Assembly: GCA_018257865.1 (NCBI GenBank)
Contig: JAEUBA010000186.1
Location: 1-29,476 of the forward strand
Reading direction: 5' to 3'
DNA from: Stereocaulon alpinum
Taxonomy: Eukaryota; Ascomycota; Lecanoromycetes; Lecanorales; Stereocaulaceae
Length of the DNA: 29,476 nt
How positions within the stretch are numbered: position 1 is the stretch's first letter; each line of letters begins with the position of its first letter. Of the stretch, positions 11,301 to 21,000 are shown piece by piece. The notes below the pieces were generated by a model, which did not search any database, had not been told where the DNA came from, and saw only the letters and a list, made by a program, of their open reading frames with translations. A program made the position numbers and the translations under genes.

Positions 11301-12665
11301 TATATACTCCTTTTAGTACTTTAGCTATTTAGCTTTTAGCTATTTAGTCTTTCTAGTACTTTTCTATCTTACTAAAAGAAGAAATCTAGTTACCCTAGCT
11401 TCTCTAAGCCCGGATACGCCGGAGAACCCTATAACTTATAAGATAGCAGTATAGGCCTTTTACTTAGAGGCGTTCTTAAAGTCTAAGTACTACTATACCG
11501 ACTATATTAATAAGACTACTCGATAAGTTATATAATATCTTATAAGTAGGAACTTTAGGCCGCCTAAAATTAGTATAGGCGTATCTAGTAAGCCTACTAG
11601 TTAGCGTAATAAGATAAGATTTTACTCTATAGAACCTCTACCCTTTCTACTAGACTAGGCTATTAATTAATTAACTCTAAAAGCGGTCTTATTAGAATTC
11701 GAAGCTACTATATAATCCTTACGCGTACTATTATCTATAGGGACTACGCTATAATAGAGTATATCCTCTACTACCTCTAAAGGAGATTCTACGCGAGTAA
11801 TATTAGCTGAGGAAGGAATCTAGAAGGAACCTTTCGGCCCTTGTAATAAGGATAACGCCGAAATATCTTAGTAATAAAGACGCTATAGTATAGTTAGTAC
11901 TAGCCCTACTAACGACGAACCTAGATAGGAGTAGACGGGTTTTACCTAGTAATAATAGGCGGCTCTATAATATCTAATATATCCTTTTTAGACGCTCTTA
12001 CCTCTAAGCCCTTTAGGCCCTCTAGGCTCTACTAGCCCCCTAGGGGTTAACGGCTATTCGTCTTCGGGGAACTAAAACTAGAATATAAAGGATATTAGGT
12101 TTTTTAATCCCTACCTTAATAAATCCTATAGAGACGGTAATATTATACTCTTCGTTGAACGCGTTAGAGATCTAGTAGTAATTAAGGGTACTACTATTAT
12201 TAGGACGAACCTTAATACTTACCTTTAAGGAGATACTTAGATATAATATATCGAAACGCTCTTAAACCTAAAACGTATAGGACTCCGAGCGGATAAAAAT
12301 AGTATAGAAGAATAGTACTCCGCCCTAATCTCCTAATAGAAGGAACCTATAGAAGTAGCTCTAAAAAAACTAATAAGCGAAAAGTATACCTTATAGAATA
12401 CTTATAACCGAAGAGAACCTACCTAATATATATATACTATCGTCTAATATACTAAAGGAGCGAATATAGAAAGTGTTACTAACTAACTTACCTTCGTCCG
12501 CTAGGGTATAGTACTAGAGCTACGGGTATTTATTAACCCTCCTACCTCTATAATAATAGTATCGGACTCTATTAAAATCTTAAAGGCGAAAAAGGATACT
12601 TAGTTCGAACTACGCTAGCCGTTTGCGATATTAAAGCCTAGTATATAGAACTAAAGAAACGGTAG
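11300..12665 (+). pseudogene. Gypsy-3 gag, RIP-degraded and truncated by Gypsy-1
   Basis: One plus-strand frame runs from about 11300 to 12665 (about 450 codons), interrupted only by TAA/TAG at positions that fit former Gln or Trp codons. The N-terminal half is rich in Ser, Pro and Gln-derived stops. The C-terminal half (from about 12090) has the layout of fungal Ty3/Gypsy capsid proteins: a FFNPYL stretch, a YSALISxxKEP stretch, a KYTL motif, a YTKGANIES segment, and a final KKDTxFELR segment. It resembles the Gypsy-2 gag segment at 25985-27200. The frame stops at 12671, where the Gypsy-1 LTR begins. Protease and pol of this element are not in the window. Confidence 0.72.
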
Positions 12666-12670
12666 GTATA

Positions 12671-13027
12671 TGTAACGGGGTAGTTTAACTCCTACGGGTA
12701 AATCACATAGTGTACTAAGTACTTAAAGGTAATAGAGATAGATAGTTATTAAATTATCTTTAGCTAAATCTCCTCTCTATTATATAAGTTAAATATAAGG
12801 AGATAAGAAAATATATTACTAAAGGAAAACCCTTCTTTATATATTTACCTTAATTATACTAAGTCTTAGCCTAATCTAAGTAATCTAGCCCTATATCTAC
12901 TATATTAGTTTATAATCTACCTAATATACCCTAAATTACCTATATTACTAAGTCCTCTCCTAAGTATCCTTTACCTATTAACCCTATTATATACTTTACC
13001 TATAACCTTACGGGGTTACCTGTAATA
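12671..13027 (-). repeat. 3' LTR of Gypsy-1
   Basis: A segment of about 357 bp. On the minus strand it starts T(G/A)TTACAGG and ends CCGTTACA. It lies downstream of the minus-strand Gypsy-1 pol and directly after a purine-rich tract, as a 3' LTR should. It interrupts the Gypsy-3 gag frame. The 5' LTR of this element is not in the window, so the exact ends are approximate. Confidence 0.68.
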
Positions 13028-13043
13028 TAATCCCCTTATTTAG
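13028..13043 (-). other. Polypurine tract of Gypsy-1
   Basis: On the minus strand a purine-rich run (AAATAAGGGGATTATA) lies directly before the 3' LTR, the place where plus-strand DNA synthesis is primed in LTR retrotransposons. Confidence 0.5.
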
Positions 13044-13095
13044 TTATTTTTATCCCGAAAGTAACTTAATAACTTAAGTATTTCTGAAACTAACG

Positions 13096-13108
13096 AACTC
13101 CCTTACTT
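13096..13108. repeat. Target-site duplication of element B copy 2, left copy
   Basis: AACTCCCTTACTT, repeated exactly at 14298-14310. The last TT could belong to the tail. Confidence 0.82.
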
Positions 13109-14297
13109 GATTGATTGATTGGTTTATACGCCTATTCTAGTATCTATATATACTAATGAGGGTGTTCTATTATATTATTTGTGAAACTAGTAGATAGTAT
13201 ACGTAGTATACCTTTCCTAGCCGCAAGAGAAACCATAGTATAGTGCCTAGATAAAAACTCCCGCTTATCCTTAACGATATAATTGCTTTTGGTCTAGGGA
13301 TTATACCCTAGGCCTCCTTAATACCGGTAACTCTTAACTGTGTTCTTTAATATTATACCGAGCGCTCTATAATATTATTTCTAATACTAACTATAATATA
13401 CGCCCTTTACACTATACTCAGCTCTTAAGGACCCTACTATATTCTTCTATATCCTTTAACTTTATTATGGCGCTGAGCGCCCTATAACTTTCTTTAACCT
13501 TTACTGTGTTAATATAGGGGGGGGGGAGGAGGGGGTATATAGCCGTCCCGTAAGGGTTCGAGTTATTAGCGCTGATTAGTAGTGTTTATTAGTGTCCGTA
13601 GTAGTACCGGATTTGGCTGTTCGGTGGTTTGCTGGTTGAGGATATAAGAAAGGGGGGAAGCCATATACACCGCCTAGGAGGCCTATACTCGTATAAAGAA
13701 TCGGATAGTATATATCCCGCCGGTTATATTAGATAGTACTTACTTCTATCCTTATATACTTTGCTTTAGGGGGGAGCTAACCCTTCAGCTTATAATTATG
13801 GTTATACGGCGCCGCTTATACTAAAGGCTCGCCTAGCCACTTAGATAGGGGCCGTCCTTTTCTAAAATACGCCTTCTAATTCATAACCTAGTATATCCTT
13901 CTCTTAGTCCTGTATACCTATAACCCCAGCCTTCCCCTAGGATAGACTGCGCGTTAGTCTTAACTAGTAGATACGTATCGAGCGCACGTAGATATTAGAT
14001 TTTTTAAATTAACGGCTGGGTAGGTATTACCTATACTCTTTACTTATTAGGCTGAGATACTACACTTAATACCAATTCTTGCTATCTAGTCTCGATCGTA
14101 GGGGAGGTATAATAGTTGTAGTAGAGTTAGGGTAGGTATTATCGCGTTACCCGAAAAACTCTATACAGAGTTCTCAGCAACTACGCGACGTCTTAACATC
14201 ATTCAACCTGTAATATATTAGGGGAGATATCTCAGCTCTAAATAGGTATTCAGGTTCGTAGCTAGTACCGCGTACAGGTGTATCTCTATCGCTGGCC
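13109..14297 (-). mobile_element. Element B, copy 2: 1.19-kb non-LTR retroposon sharing the LINE 3' end
   Basis: A 13-bp target duplication and a left-end GATTGATTGATTGG tail define a minus-strand insertion of 1189 bp in the 3' noncoding region of Gypsy-1. The last ~65 bases match the LINE 3' end; the rest does not match any LINE copy here. The 3' 433 bases match copy 1 at the window start. The upstream part (about 13545-14297) has near-normal CpA/TpG content, unlike its surroundings. No RT or endonuclease is present. It could be a non-autonomous partner of the LINE, an internally deleted relative of a different LINE, or a 5'-truncated member of another family. Confidence 0.75.
13566..13664 (-). 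CDS. Possible 32-residue peptide frame in element B
   Basis: ATG at 13662-13664 opens a 32-residue frame starting MASPLSYILN, rich in Gln, Thr and Asn, ending TAA at 13566-13568. It sits where the CpA-rich, unmutated part of element B begins. It could be the start of an ORF1 cut short by an internal deletion, or chance. I recognise no domain. Confidence 0.2.
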   Translation of the reverse strand: MASPLSYILNQQTTEQPNPVLLRTLINTTNQR

Positions 14298-14310
14298 AAC
14301 TCCCTTACTT
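14298..14310. repeat. Target-site duplication of element B copy 2, right copy
   Basis: AACTCCCTTACTT, identical to 13096-13108. Confidence 0.82.
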
Positions 14311-14810
14311 ATTATTATTAGTTAGTCCTAAAACTTAGGATAGCTTCCTTATTAAAACGCTTCTATATATAGTATACTAACTTAAGTCTCCTATATTATA
14401 TAGGGGAAGTATTTAACTAATATATTAAGTATATTTATAGTAGTAATAAGTATAAGCTATCCCTACTTAATATTCTAAAATAGAAACGAATAGAGGAATA
14501 GCGTACTAAATTATATAGTAAGGAGGATAAAGCTTTTATAAAGCTTTCTTATTTATAGAAATAAATTTAAAGGATTAAGGTAGACTAAGTAAAGATAATC
14601 TAATAAAAGGTAAGAAATATTAAGTTTCTAAAGAAGGAGGAAGAATAGGAGAAGGAAGCTATTACTTCTAAAGTCCTAAATAACTTATTATCCTTTAATA
14701 TAGGTAAGATTAACTTCTTTAAGTAGGATCCCTTAACTACGGATTTCGTTTCTAAAACTACTCTAACTTCTTAGGGTAATTAAGTATAGATAGTAATTCC
14801 TATATATTCT
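14311..14810 (-). other. Gypsy-1 region between chromodomain and 3' end
   Basis: Heavily RIP-mutated DNA continuing leftward from the chromodomain, with Lys/Glu-rich frames broken by stops. Probably the pol C-terminal tail and 3' untranslated region. No further domain is seen. Confidence 0.5.
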
Positions 14811-15500
14811 CTAACTAATTATAGTCTAACTATTTTATTAGATACCTCTTTTTTCCTTTAATTACCTAATAATCTAAAATTTCCTTAATATTATATTCCT
14901 TATTATTTTAGTCTAAGAGTAACGGTACGGTCCTTAATAGTATTTTAGGGTTTACTTTCTTAAGTAATAATATATAGAATACTAAGTACTTCCTTATTAG
15001 TTATAGAAGGTCTAATATATAGTTTATATCCCCTTTATATTCCTTTATAAGGAACGGTCCTAGCTTTATATAATTAAGCTTATTACTAAGTCTATTAGTT
15101 TTAAAATTTCTATAAAGGAGATATACCTTATCCCCTTTAGAAATATTCGGTCCTATCGAACGTTTTTAATTATAATATATTACTAAGCGGTTACTTAGGA
15201 ACTATAAGTCCTTCTATAGTTCTTAATAGATTCTTACTATTTCTTTAGTAGTAATAGTTACCTTCTATACCTTTAGCTCAATTCCCTTCGGTAATAGGGT
15301 TATATATAGTTCGAACCTATAATTAGCTCGAAATAGTATTATACTTATTAGGTTAGATATTAATCTATTATAAGCTAGCTACGCTAGTACTAGTAGATAG
15401 GATACCTAATTATCTTATTAGTAGTTAACGTAGTACCGAAGATATTACTTTAGTATTTAGTTAGTTCTTTCTATCTAACTATTAGTCTACGGATAGAATA

Positions 15501-15513
15501 CTATATTTATCTT
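15501..15513. repeat. Target-site duplication of LINE copy 'r', left copy
   Basis: CTATATTTATCTT, repeated exactly at 16875-16887. Keeping the right-hand copy restores the usual spacing of the Gypsy-1 integrase core. Confidence 0.85.
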
Positions 15514-16874
15514 AATTAATTGATTGATTGATTTATACGCCTATTCTAGTATCTATATATACTAATAAGGGTGTTCTCTTATATTATTAGGAAATCTAGG
15601 GGGGTTAAAGGCCCTCTAGACGCGAAAGAAACCTTTCTAAAGTTACCCCTTCTAGCTAAAAACTTTCGCTTATTAGCTTACTTATTATTCTACTCCGCTT
15701 ATCTAACCTTACCGCTAAGCTTTATAATACTAGTAATAATAATCTCCGCTACCCTAATAGGCCTTATAATACTTTAGTAGCTCCGCCGCCTTTAGCTTCT
15801 ACTTACGCTTAGGCTTTTTTATCTTTAGGGTTTTTATTACTAGTTCTACTCTAATAAGGAGTTTAGACTAGGAGAGCTATTCCTTAGTAAGTTAATACTA
15901 TATTAGGAATTCTAACCTAACTAGCTATCTTATAGCTACTCTTATACTAGTAACCTTAACTAGTATAGTCCTAATATTATAAGTCTCTACCTCTTTAATA
16001 AGTTCCCTTTAAATATCGCTAAGCTTTAGGTAGTATAGGAGAATATACTTTATATCCTAATTTCTTTATCTATAACTATAGTAGGTACTGCGGACCCCTA
16101 GTACTTTCGCTTTATAAAGGAAGTAGTTAAACCTATTCTTTCTACTTTAGAGTTAGACTACTATTAAGCTTTCTACCTTCCTAAGCTTTAGGTAGTAGTT
16201 ATACCTTCCTCTAAATAATAGTTTATTCTATATAGGTATATAAGAGTGCTTAGGGATAGTATCCTTATATACCTCCTACCGCTTAATCTACTTCGTTATT
16301 ACTTAGCCTTATATTTTCTTAGCTAGGACGCCTACGTCTTAATACTCCTTAATATCCGTTTTTAGGTTATACTAATATACCTTCCTCCTTATTATTATTA
16401 CTACTTAATCCTAATCCTTCGCTTTAAGCTCCTATAGGGCCTATTCTTCCTTTTCTAGTAATAGGGTTAGGTATATTAGGCGCGCCCTTCCTCTCCTTCC
16501 CTATAGTCTCCTATAAATTAAGTAGTTACCTTTAATTATTAAGGGGTATACTCCCTTTAGTACTTAGTATCTTATAACTAGGGCGTCTAAGTAGGTTTAG
16601 ATAGGTATAATAACTACCTCTACTTTTAAGACTTAAACTAGTATTACCTTATATACTCTAAGTACTATCTATAGGTAGTTATTCTATATTATCGCGAGCG
16701 TCTTAATATACTTTTCTATAGCTCCCCGCCCCCTAATAGGGGTATACTATATTAGAGTAGCGAATATAAGTATAGGCCTTACTACTATACTATATACCTT
16801 CCTATACTTCTTAAACGTAGCTCCCTAAGTTAATCCTACTAGGCACTTAATCGCCTAGGCTTAAGTAGCGGCCT
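15514..16874 (-). mobile_element. LINE copy 'r', 5'-truncated, inserted in the Gypsy-1 integrase
   Basis: A 1361-bp minus-strand copy with the tetranucleotide tail at its left end (AATTAATTGATTGATTGATT), a 13-bp target duplication, and LINE sequence up to the post-RT region of ORF2, equivalent to about 7035-8378 of LINE 'p'. It holds the post-RT basic region, the degraded C-terminal zinc region (about 16075-16110) and the 3' UTR. It is strongly RIP-mutated, more than copy 't'. Confidence 0.87.
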
Positions 16875-16887
16875 CTATATTTATCTT
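16875..16887. repeat. Target-site duplication of LINE copy 'r', right copy
   Basis: CTATATTTATCTT, identical to 15501-15513. Confidence 0.85.
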
Positions 16888-18224
16888 TATCTTAATTCCT
16901 ATTATACTTATCTATTAATAATCTTTAAAACTTAGAGGTAAAGAGTTTATCTCTATTTAAGATAATCTCTTTAGGAAGCCTATAGTTTACTACTACTATT
17001 TATAAGAATATATACGCTAGATCCTTAGTATCTAATACTTCCTTATATAGTATAAAATACGCCATCTTAGTTAATTAATTATTAATTACTAAGATCGTAT
17101 TATAATAGGTGCCTATTAGTTATTCTTTTAACTTTAAGAATTTAATAACGAAATCCTACGCGATACTTCTCTATAGGCTATCTAAGTAAGCTAGCGATTT
17201 TAACTCTCTATAAGGTATATATTAGGAGTACTTCGTCCTAATATATATATTATATTTATTAATATAATCCTTAATATACTTTTATATTCTAGGGAAATAG
17301 AAGTTATAAGATATCTTCTTAAGTATCTTCTTAATCCCTTAATAACTACCGGAGCTTTCTATTTTATAGTAAATCCTAAAAATTTCTCCTTAAGTATTTA
17401 TAGGGATATAAATCCATTCTTAAAAGGTTAGTAGTCTTAAATCTATTTTTCTAAATAAGTTATAGCTATTAATATCTTTATAGATTTTAGATATAACTTT
17501 ATCCTTTAATAAGTCTTTTAGTATCCTCTTAGTTAAATCTTCGCTATTAATAGTTATTATTACTACTATATATAGTCCGGCTATATTAGGTTATAATAAT
17601 CTATCCTTATAACGCGTTAGAACCGTTTTAGAACTTTACTAAATATTTAATATATAGTTAGTTCTTCTACTAAGTGCGTTTATAGTATTATTCTCGCTAC
17701 CCTTAATATATTCGATTCTAAAATTAAATATTAATAACTCTTTATACTACTAAGCTAGACGTCTATTAAGCTCCTTAGTTAATAGAAAGAATATTAAGTT
17801 CTTATAGTTAGTTAATACCTAAACCTAGTACTTAGTTCCTTCTAGATAAACTTTCTAAATACGAAATATATCTATAATAGCGAGTAATTCTTTATTATAT
17901 ATTAGATATCTAGTTTTAGCGTCTAGTAACTTCCTATTATAGAAGGCTATAGGGTGCTAATAATAAGTAATACCTATTTTCCCTATTTTTCCTATATTAG
18001 GGCTATTATTTATAGATAGTTAGCTAATTACTACTCTAATTACTCTATTAGAGGTATTAGTATAGAGGCGAATAGGCGACTTTAGGTTAAACTAATATAA
18101 TATTAGACTAAAAGCGAACTACTTCTAAAGGGTCCTAAAGGATACCTTTACTTCCTTCGACTATATAAACGGTACTTTATTATAGGTTAAGCTAGTAAGA
18201 GGTATAGTAATTTTTAAATACTAT

Positions 18225-18375
18225 AACATCTACCTATAAAATTCTAATACTATAATTAAACGGTTAACTACTAGTTAGATAATAGTCTTTATTTAGTTAG
18301 TATTCGGTTTATATTTAGTTATAACAACGTTAGAATATCCCTTACTAAAACTAATAACCGTTGTAGATATCCTAA
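18225..18375 (-). repeat. RT fragment that recurs at 28505-28640
   Basis: This is the upstream end of the readable Gypsy-1 RT (thumb/connection region). The same ~140 bases recur in the same orientation at 28505-28640, again followed by the 11-bp minisatellite. It marks the start of a composite repeat. Confidence 0.75.
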
Positions 18376-18384
18376 CTAAATAGT

Positions 18385-18475
18385 TAGTAGACGGTTAGTA
18401 GACGGTTAGTAGATAGTTAGTAGAGGTTAGTAGACGGTTAGTAGAGGTTAGTAGATAGTTAGTAGATAGTTAATT
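18385..18475 (+). repeat. 11-bp minisatellite, copy 1 (RIP-altered)
   Basis: Tandem GTAGACGGTTA-like units with GTAGATAGTTA variants; short units lacking bases also occur. Matches 28646-28742. The period is not a multiple of three, so it is not a continuation of the RT frame. Confidence 0.8.
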
Positions 18476-18494
18476 AATAATTAATAAACTATCT

Positions 18495-18904
18495 AGATAT
18501 TACTAATATTACTAGATATTACTAATATTACTAGTATTATAGATATTGCTAATATTATAGGATATTATAGGATATTATAGGTATTGCTAATATTACTAGA
18601 TATTATAGGATATTATAGGTATTACTAATATTACTAGATATTATAGGTATTATAGGTGTTGTAGGTATTACTAGATATTATAGGTTTTGCTAATATTACT
18701 AGATATTACAGGTGTTATAGATGTTATAGGATATTATAGGATATTATAGGTGTTATAGGATATTATAGGTGTTACTGATATTACTAGATATTATAGGATA
18801 TTGCAGGTGTTGCTAATATTACTGGATATTAGAGGTATTATAGGTTTTGCTAATATTACTAGATATTATAGGTATTATAGGTGTTGTAGGATATTATAGG
18901 TATT
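18495..18904 (+). repeat. 9/10-bp minisatellite, RIP-altered left part
   Basis: Units such as GGATATTATAGG and TGTTACTAATATTACT. They equal the units of the array at 28775-29476 after CpA-to-TpA and TpG-to-TpA change (TGCAGG to TATAGG, GCTGATATT to ACTAATATT). It continues at 28139 on the other side of Gypsy-2. Confidence 0.85.
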
Positions 18905-18909
18905 ATAGG
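18905..18909. repeat. Target-site duplication of Gypsy-2, left copy
   Basis: ATAGG, repeated at 28139-28143. Because ATAGG is common in the minisatellite, it is consistent with a duplication but not strong proof. Confidence 0.65.
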
Positions 18910-19113
18910 TGATATGGTAGGTAGGCAGTAGCATAGTACGTGTTGAAGGACTTCTGTTAATATATAGTAGTATAGACTAATAATGTCTTCTAAGTGCCCG
19001 AAGGGCCTAACTATAAAGTTCTGCTAAGGTAGGCGGTACCTTAGCGTATATACCGCCTTAGCCGTACCTGGCTATACACCGCCTTGGCCGTACCTAGCCG
19101 CAAGACTATATTA
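18910..19113 (-). repeat. 3' LTR of Gypsy-2
   Basis: 204 bp, aligning without gaps to 27935-28138 with 15 differences, all transitions. It begins TGATATGGT on the plus strand and ends ACTATATTA, where the other LTR reads ACCATATCA: 9-bp inverted termini. Inside are a 26-bp tandem duplication (from 19052 and from 19078) and a hairpin (19023-19045). Gypsy-2 coding is on the minus strand, so this is the 3' LTR. Confidence 0.92.
19023..19045. other. Hairpin in the Gypsy-2 LTR
   Basis: GCTAAGGTA, loop GGCGG, TACCTTAGC: a perfect 9-bp stem. The other LTR (28047-28071) keeps the hairpin with one weak pair. Such a stem in an LTR transcript could act in termination or packaging, but no function is shown. 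Confidence 0.6.
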
Positions 19114-19192
19114 GAGTCCCCCGCGTAGAAAAGAAACACAGCGCCTACGCTATTAACTATATAGAAAACCGAAGCGCCGGCTAATATTATAT

Positions 19193-20686
19193 TTATTCCT
19201 CTATAACGTTACTATAGTAGTTGACTGCCTTATTATCCTCCTTATTAAGCTTTTTAAGTCCCTCCGGCACCACACTCCGCTATTCCTTAAAGTCGTCGCG
19301 TGTAATACGGTCTATAGATAGGAAAGCCTTAGTAATCTTATTAAATACGGCGTTAGCTTTTATAAGCAGGGTGTTATTAAACTCTCTATTATTAGAGAGT
19401 TCGGCTATTTAGGTCTAGAACTTAATAATATCCTCTAGCGCCTACTTAACCTATAAAGAATTTATTACTAACTACTTAATTATATATTTATTATAGGCTC
19501 GAAGTAAAATCTATGTATTATATAAGGCTATAGCGAGTAGGACTACCTTCCCTTATACCTACTTAAGGTTATTATAGGTATAGTACTTAGCTATAGTTAT
19601 AGTTATCTTAATCTCTTTATCTAAGATAAAGCGCCTCCCCCTACTCGCTAAGTTAACCAGATCTTGCGTAAGCTTAGGCTTATTAGTAGGGGTTTCGGGC
19701 CTAGCTCTCTTACTAGGGGTTCTAGGTTCGGTGTTATTAACGTTCCGCCTTTTCTTATTACCTACCTTCGGTTCTACCGTAGTCCTAGTAGTCTTAGGAC
19801 GTTTGGCTTTCTTTAGCCTAGTTGCCTCCTCTTAAACGGTATCGGCCTATAGCTGAGCTGCCTTAGTCCTAATTATCTTAGGACGTTTAGCTTCCCTATT
19901 CAGCCTAGTTATCTTAGGCTGCTCCTACTTAGCTGCCTTTAGCTCTTTAGTAAGTCCCTTAGGATAGACTTATATCTTAGACTTCTTTCCTATATTAATC
20001 TTAGGTAGCTTAGGCTTAGTGCTAGCCTTACTAGGAGGGGGAATATTAATAATAATAGTAGCACTGCTTAGCTCCTATATAATATACGTAGCCCCCTTTT
20101 AAATATTATACGTAGTATTTATAGCTACGCTATTAATAAAGTTACTTTAGTTAATATTAAAATACCTAGCTCCCTCTTCGCTATATAGCTAGTACTTCCC
20201 GAATACTACTAGATAGACCTAAACTTAACGTACGTTAGACTAAACCTTAGGTGCTAGGCCTTTATTACTCTATATTACCCTTAAGGGATCCTTACTAGGG
20301 AAGATAATTAGCTATCTCTAGTACCTTACTTCCTATAAGATAAACGGGTAACGTACTATTTAAAAAACCTATATCGACGATAGCTTAATATATCTTAAAG
20401 GGTACGTATCTTCATCCCTATTAACCAGCTTATATACTAGCTTATTATATAGTTTAGGGTACGCGTCGTCCTTCTTACCGTTACTATTACCTTCTTTCTA
20501 TAAGAACTGTGCGGACTTTCGTAATATACTAACGACCTCGTTGAAAATTAATAACGACGAGTGAGTGGTACTAGAGGACGACGTAAGAGTAGTAGGATAA
20601 ATATTAGAAAGGTAGTACTAAGGCAGAAAGGATATAATAGAAACTTAGTAGTAAAGGATATAAGGTAAAAGGCTAGTAAACTCTAT
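19193..20686 (-). pseudogene. Extra ORF of Gypsy-2 between pol and the 3' LTR, function unknown
   Basis: One minus-strand frame of 498 codons runs from ATA at 20684-20686 (a possible former ATG) to TAA at 19193-19195, about 80 bp before the 3' LTR. All internal stops are TAA/TAG that fit former Gln or Trp codons; no frameshift is needed. In order: a Ser/Thr-rich N-terminal part (about 20560-20610), a globular-looking central part with many Tyr and Leu (20550-20090), a Lys/Arg/Pro-rich basic segment (about 20040-19660) with two KRPK-type motifs, and a Leu/Ile/Lys-rich, probably helical C-terminal part (19640-19193). I see no membrane segment, so it does not look like an envelope gene. I recognise no family. 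It could be a nucleic-acid-binding accessory protein or a captured host gene. The upstream start is uncertain. Confidence 0.6.
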
Positions 20687-20689
20687 AGA

Positions 20690-21000
20690 AAGTGATATTT
20701 AGGGCGTAATATAAATACGTCCGGTCGGAGGAAAGTAAGCCGACGTAATTATATAAATACGTAAATATATAACTACGCTACGTTTAACGCTTAGCTTAGC
20801 GGTATACTAGTAGAGTACTACTAGTAGACTACTTCTAATATAGTTAAATAGAATTTAGGCCGTCGGAAGCGGGTGTTTCCTTAGACGCCTATAGCGGGTA
20901 GGAGGTTAGGCCTAAATAGGTATAGTACTTCGTAGGTCTAGCTCTTAAGGCCTATTCCTTAGCCCTCTCTAACGACGACGTCTAACTATCTCTTTAAAAG
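20690..21000 (-). other. Pol C-terminal tail or spacer of Gypsy-2
   Basis: Between the chromodomain and the extra ORF. Arg/Pro-rich minus-strand reading continues from the chromodomain for a while (arginine cluster near 20960) and then fades. No further domain or regulatory element is recognised. Confidence 0.45.

Larger units (their letters stand above)
12671..18335 (-). mobile_element. Gypsy-1, chromodomain Ty3/Gypsy retrotransposon, 5'-truncated, with two nested insertions
   Basis: Minus-strand order: end of RT (about 18335-18050), RNase H (about 18000-17650), integrase (about 17350 to 15150, split by a LINE), chromodomain (14814-14901), 3' noncoding region split by element B, polypurine tract (13028-13043) and 3' LTR. 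Gag, protease and most of RT are missing: the RT frame ends near 18335 where minisatellite DNA begins. The domain order RT-RNase H-integrase-chromodomain defines the chromovirus group of Ty3/Gypsy. RIP has replaced Gln and Trp codons by stops throughout. Confidence 0.82.
14814..18335 (-). pseudogene. Gypsy-1 pol: end of RT, RNase H, integrase, chromodomain
   Basis: RNase H (about 18000-17860): an AFYNRKLLDAKTRY stretch followed by YNKELLAI, the usual start of this domain. The linker (about 17790-17650) has LTNYKNL and ends in ALSRRTNY. Integrase: the zinc region near 17350-17250 has lost Cys to Tyr; the core has an Asp-Phe-Val motif near 17155, an NRDKLFTSKF motif near 16930 (first residue normally Asp), and an IERTN motif near 15480 (catalytic Glu kept). 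The LINE at 15514-16874 splits the core between the second and third motifs. The chromodomain at 14814-14901 reads EILDY...RYLIK...LDYN with a stop where the aromatic Trp belongs. All stops fit CAA, CAG or TGG turned into TAA or TAG. Confidence 0.82.

Noticed and set aside
13109..14297. tRNA-derived SINE head or pol III boxes in element B
   Set aside because: I could not find a convincing A box and B box pair at the right spacing; short look-alikes are not enough.
18495..18904. CRISPR-like array
   Set aside because: Units are 9-10 bp, adjacent and without unique spacers: a minisatellite in a eukaryote-type transposon block.
19221..19412. 63-codon plus-strand open frame
   Set aside because: It is antisense to the extra ORF of Gypsy-2, which has the longer and better organised frame.
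19193..20686. Envelope-like gene of Gypsy-2
   Set aside because: No signal peptide or membrane segment can be seen, and the middle is a long basic Lys/Arg/Pro-rich stretch.
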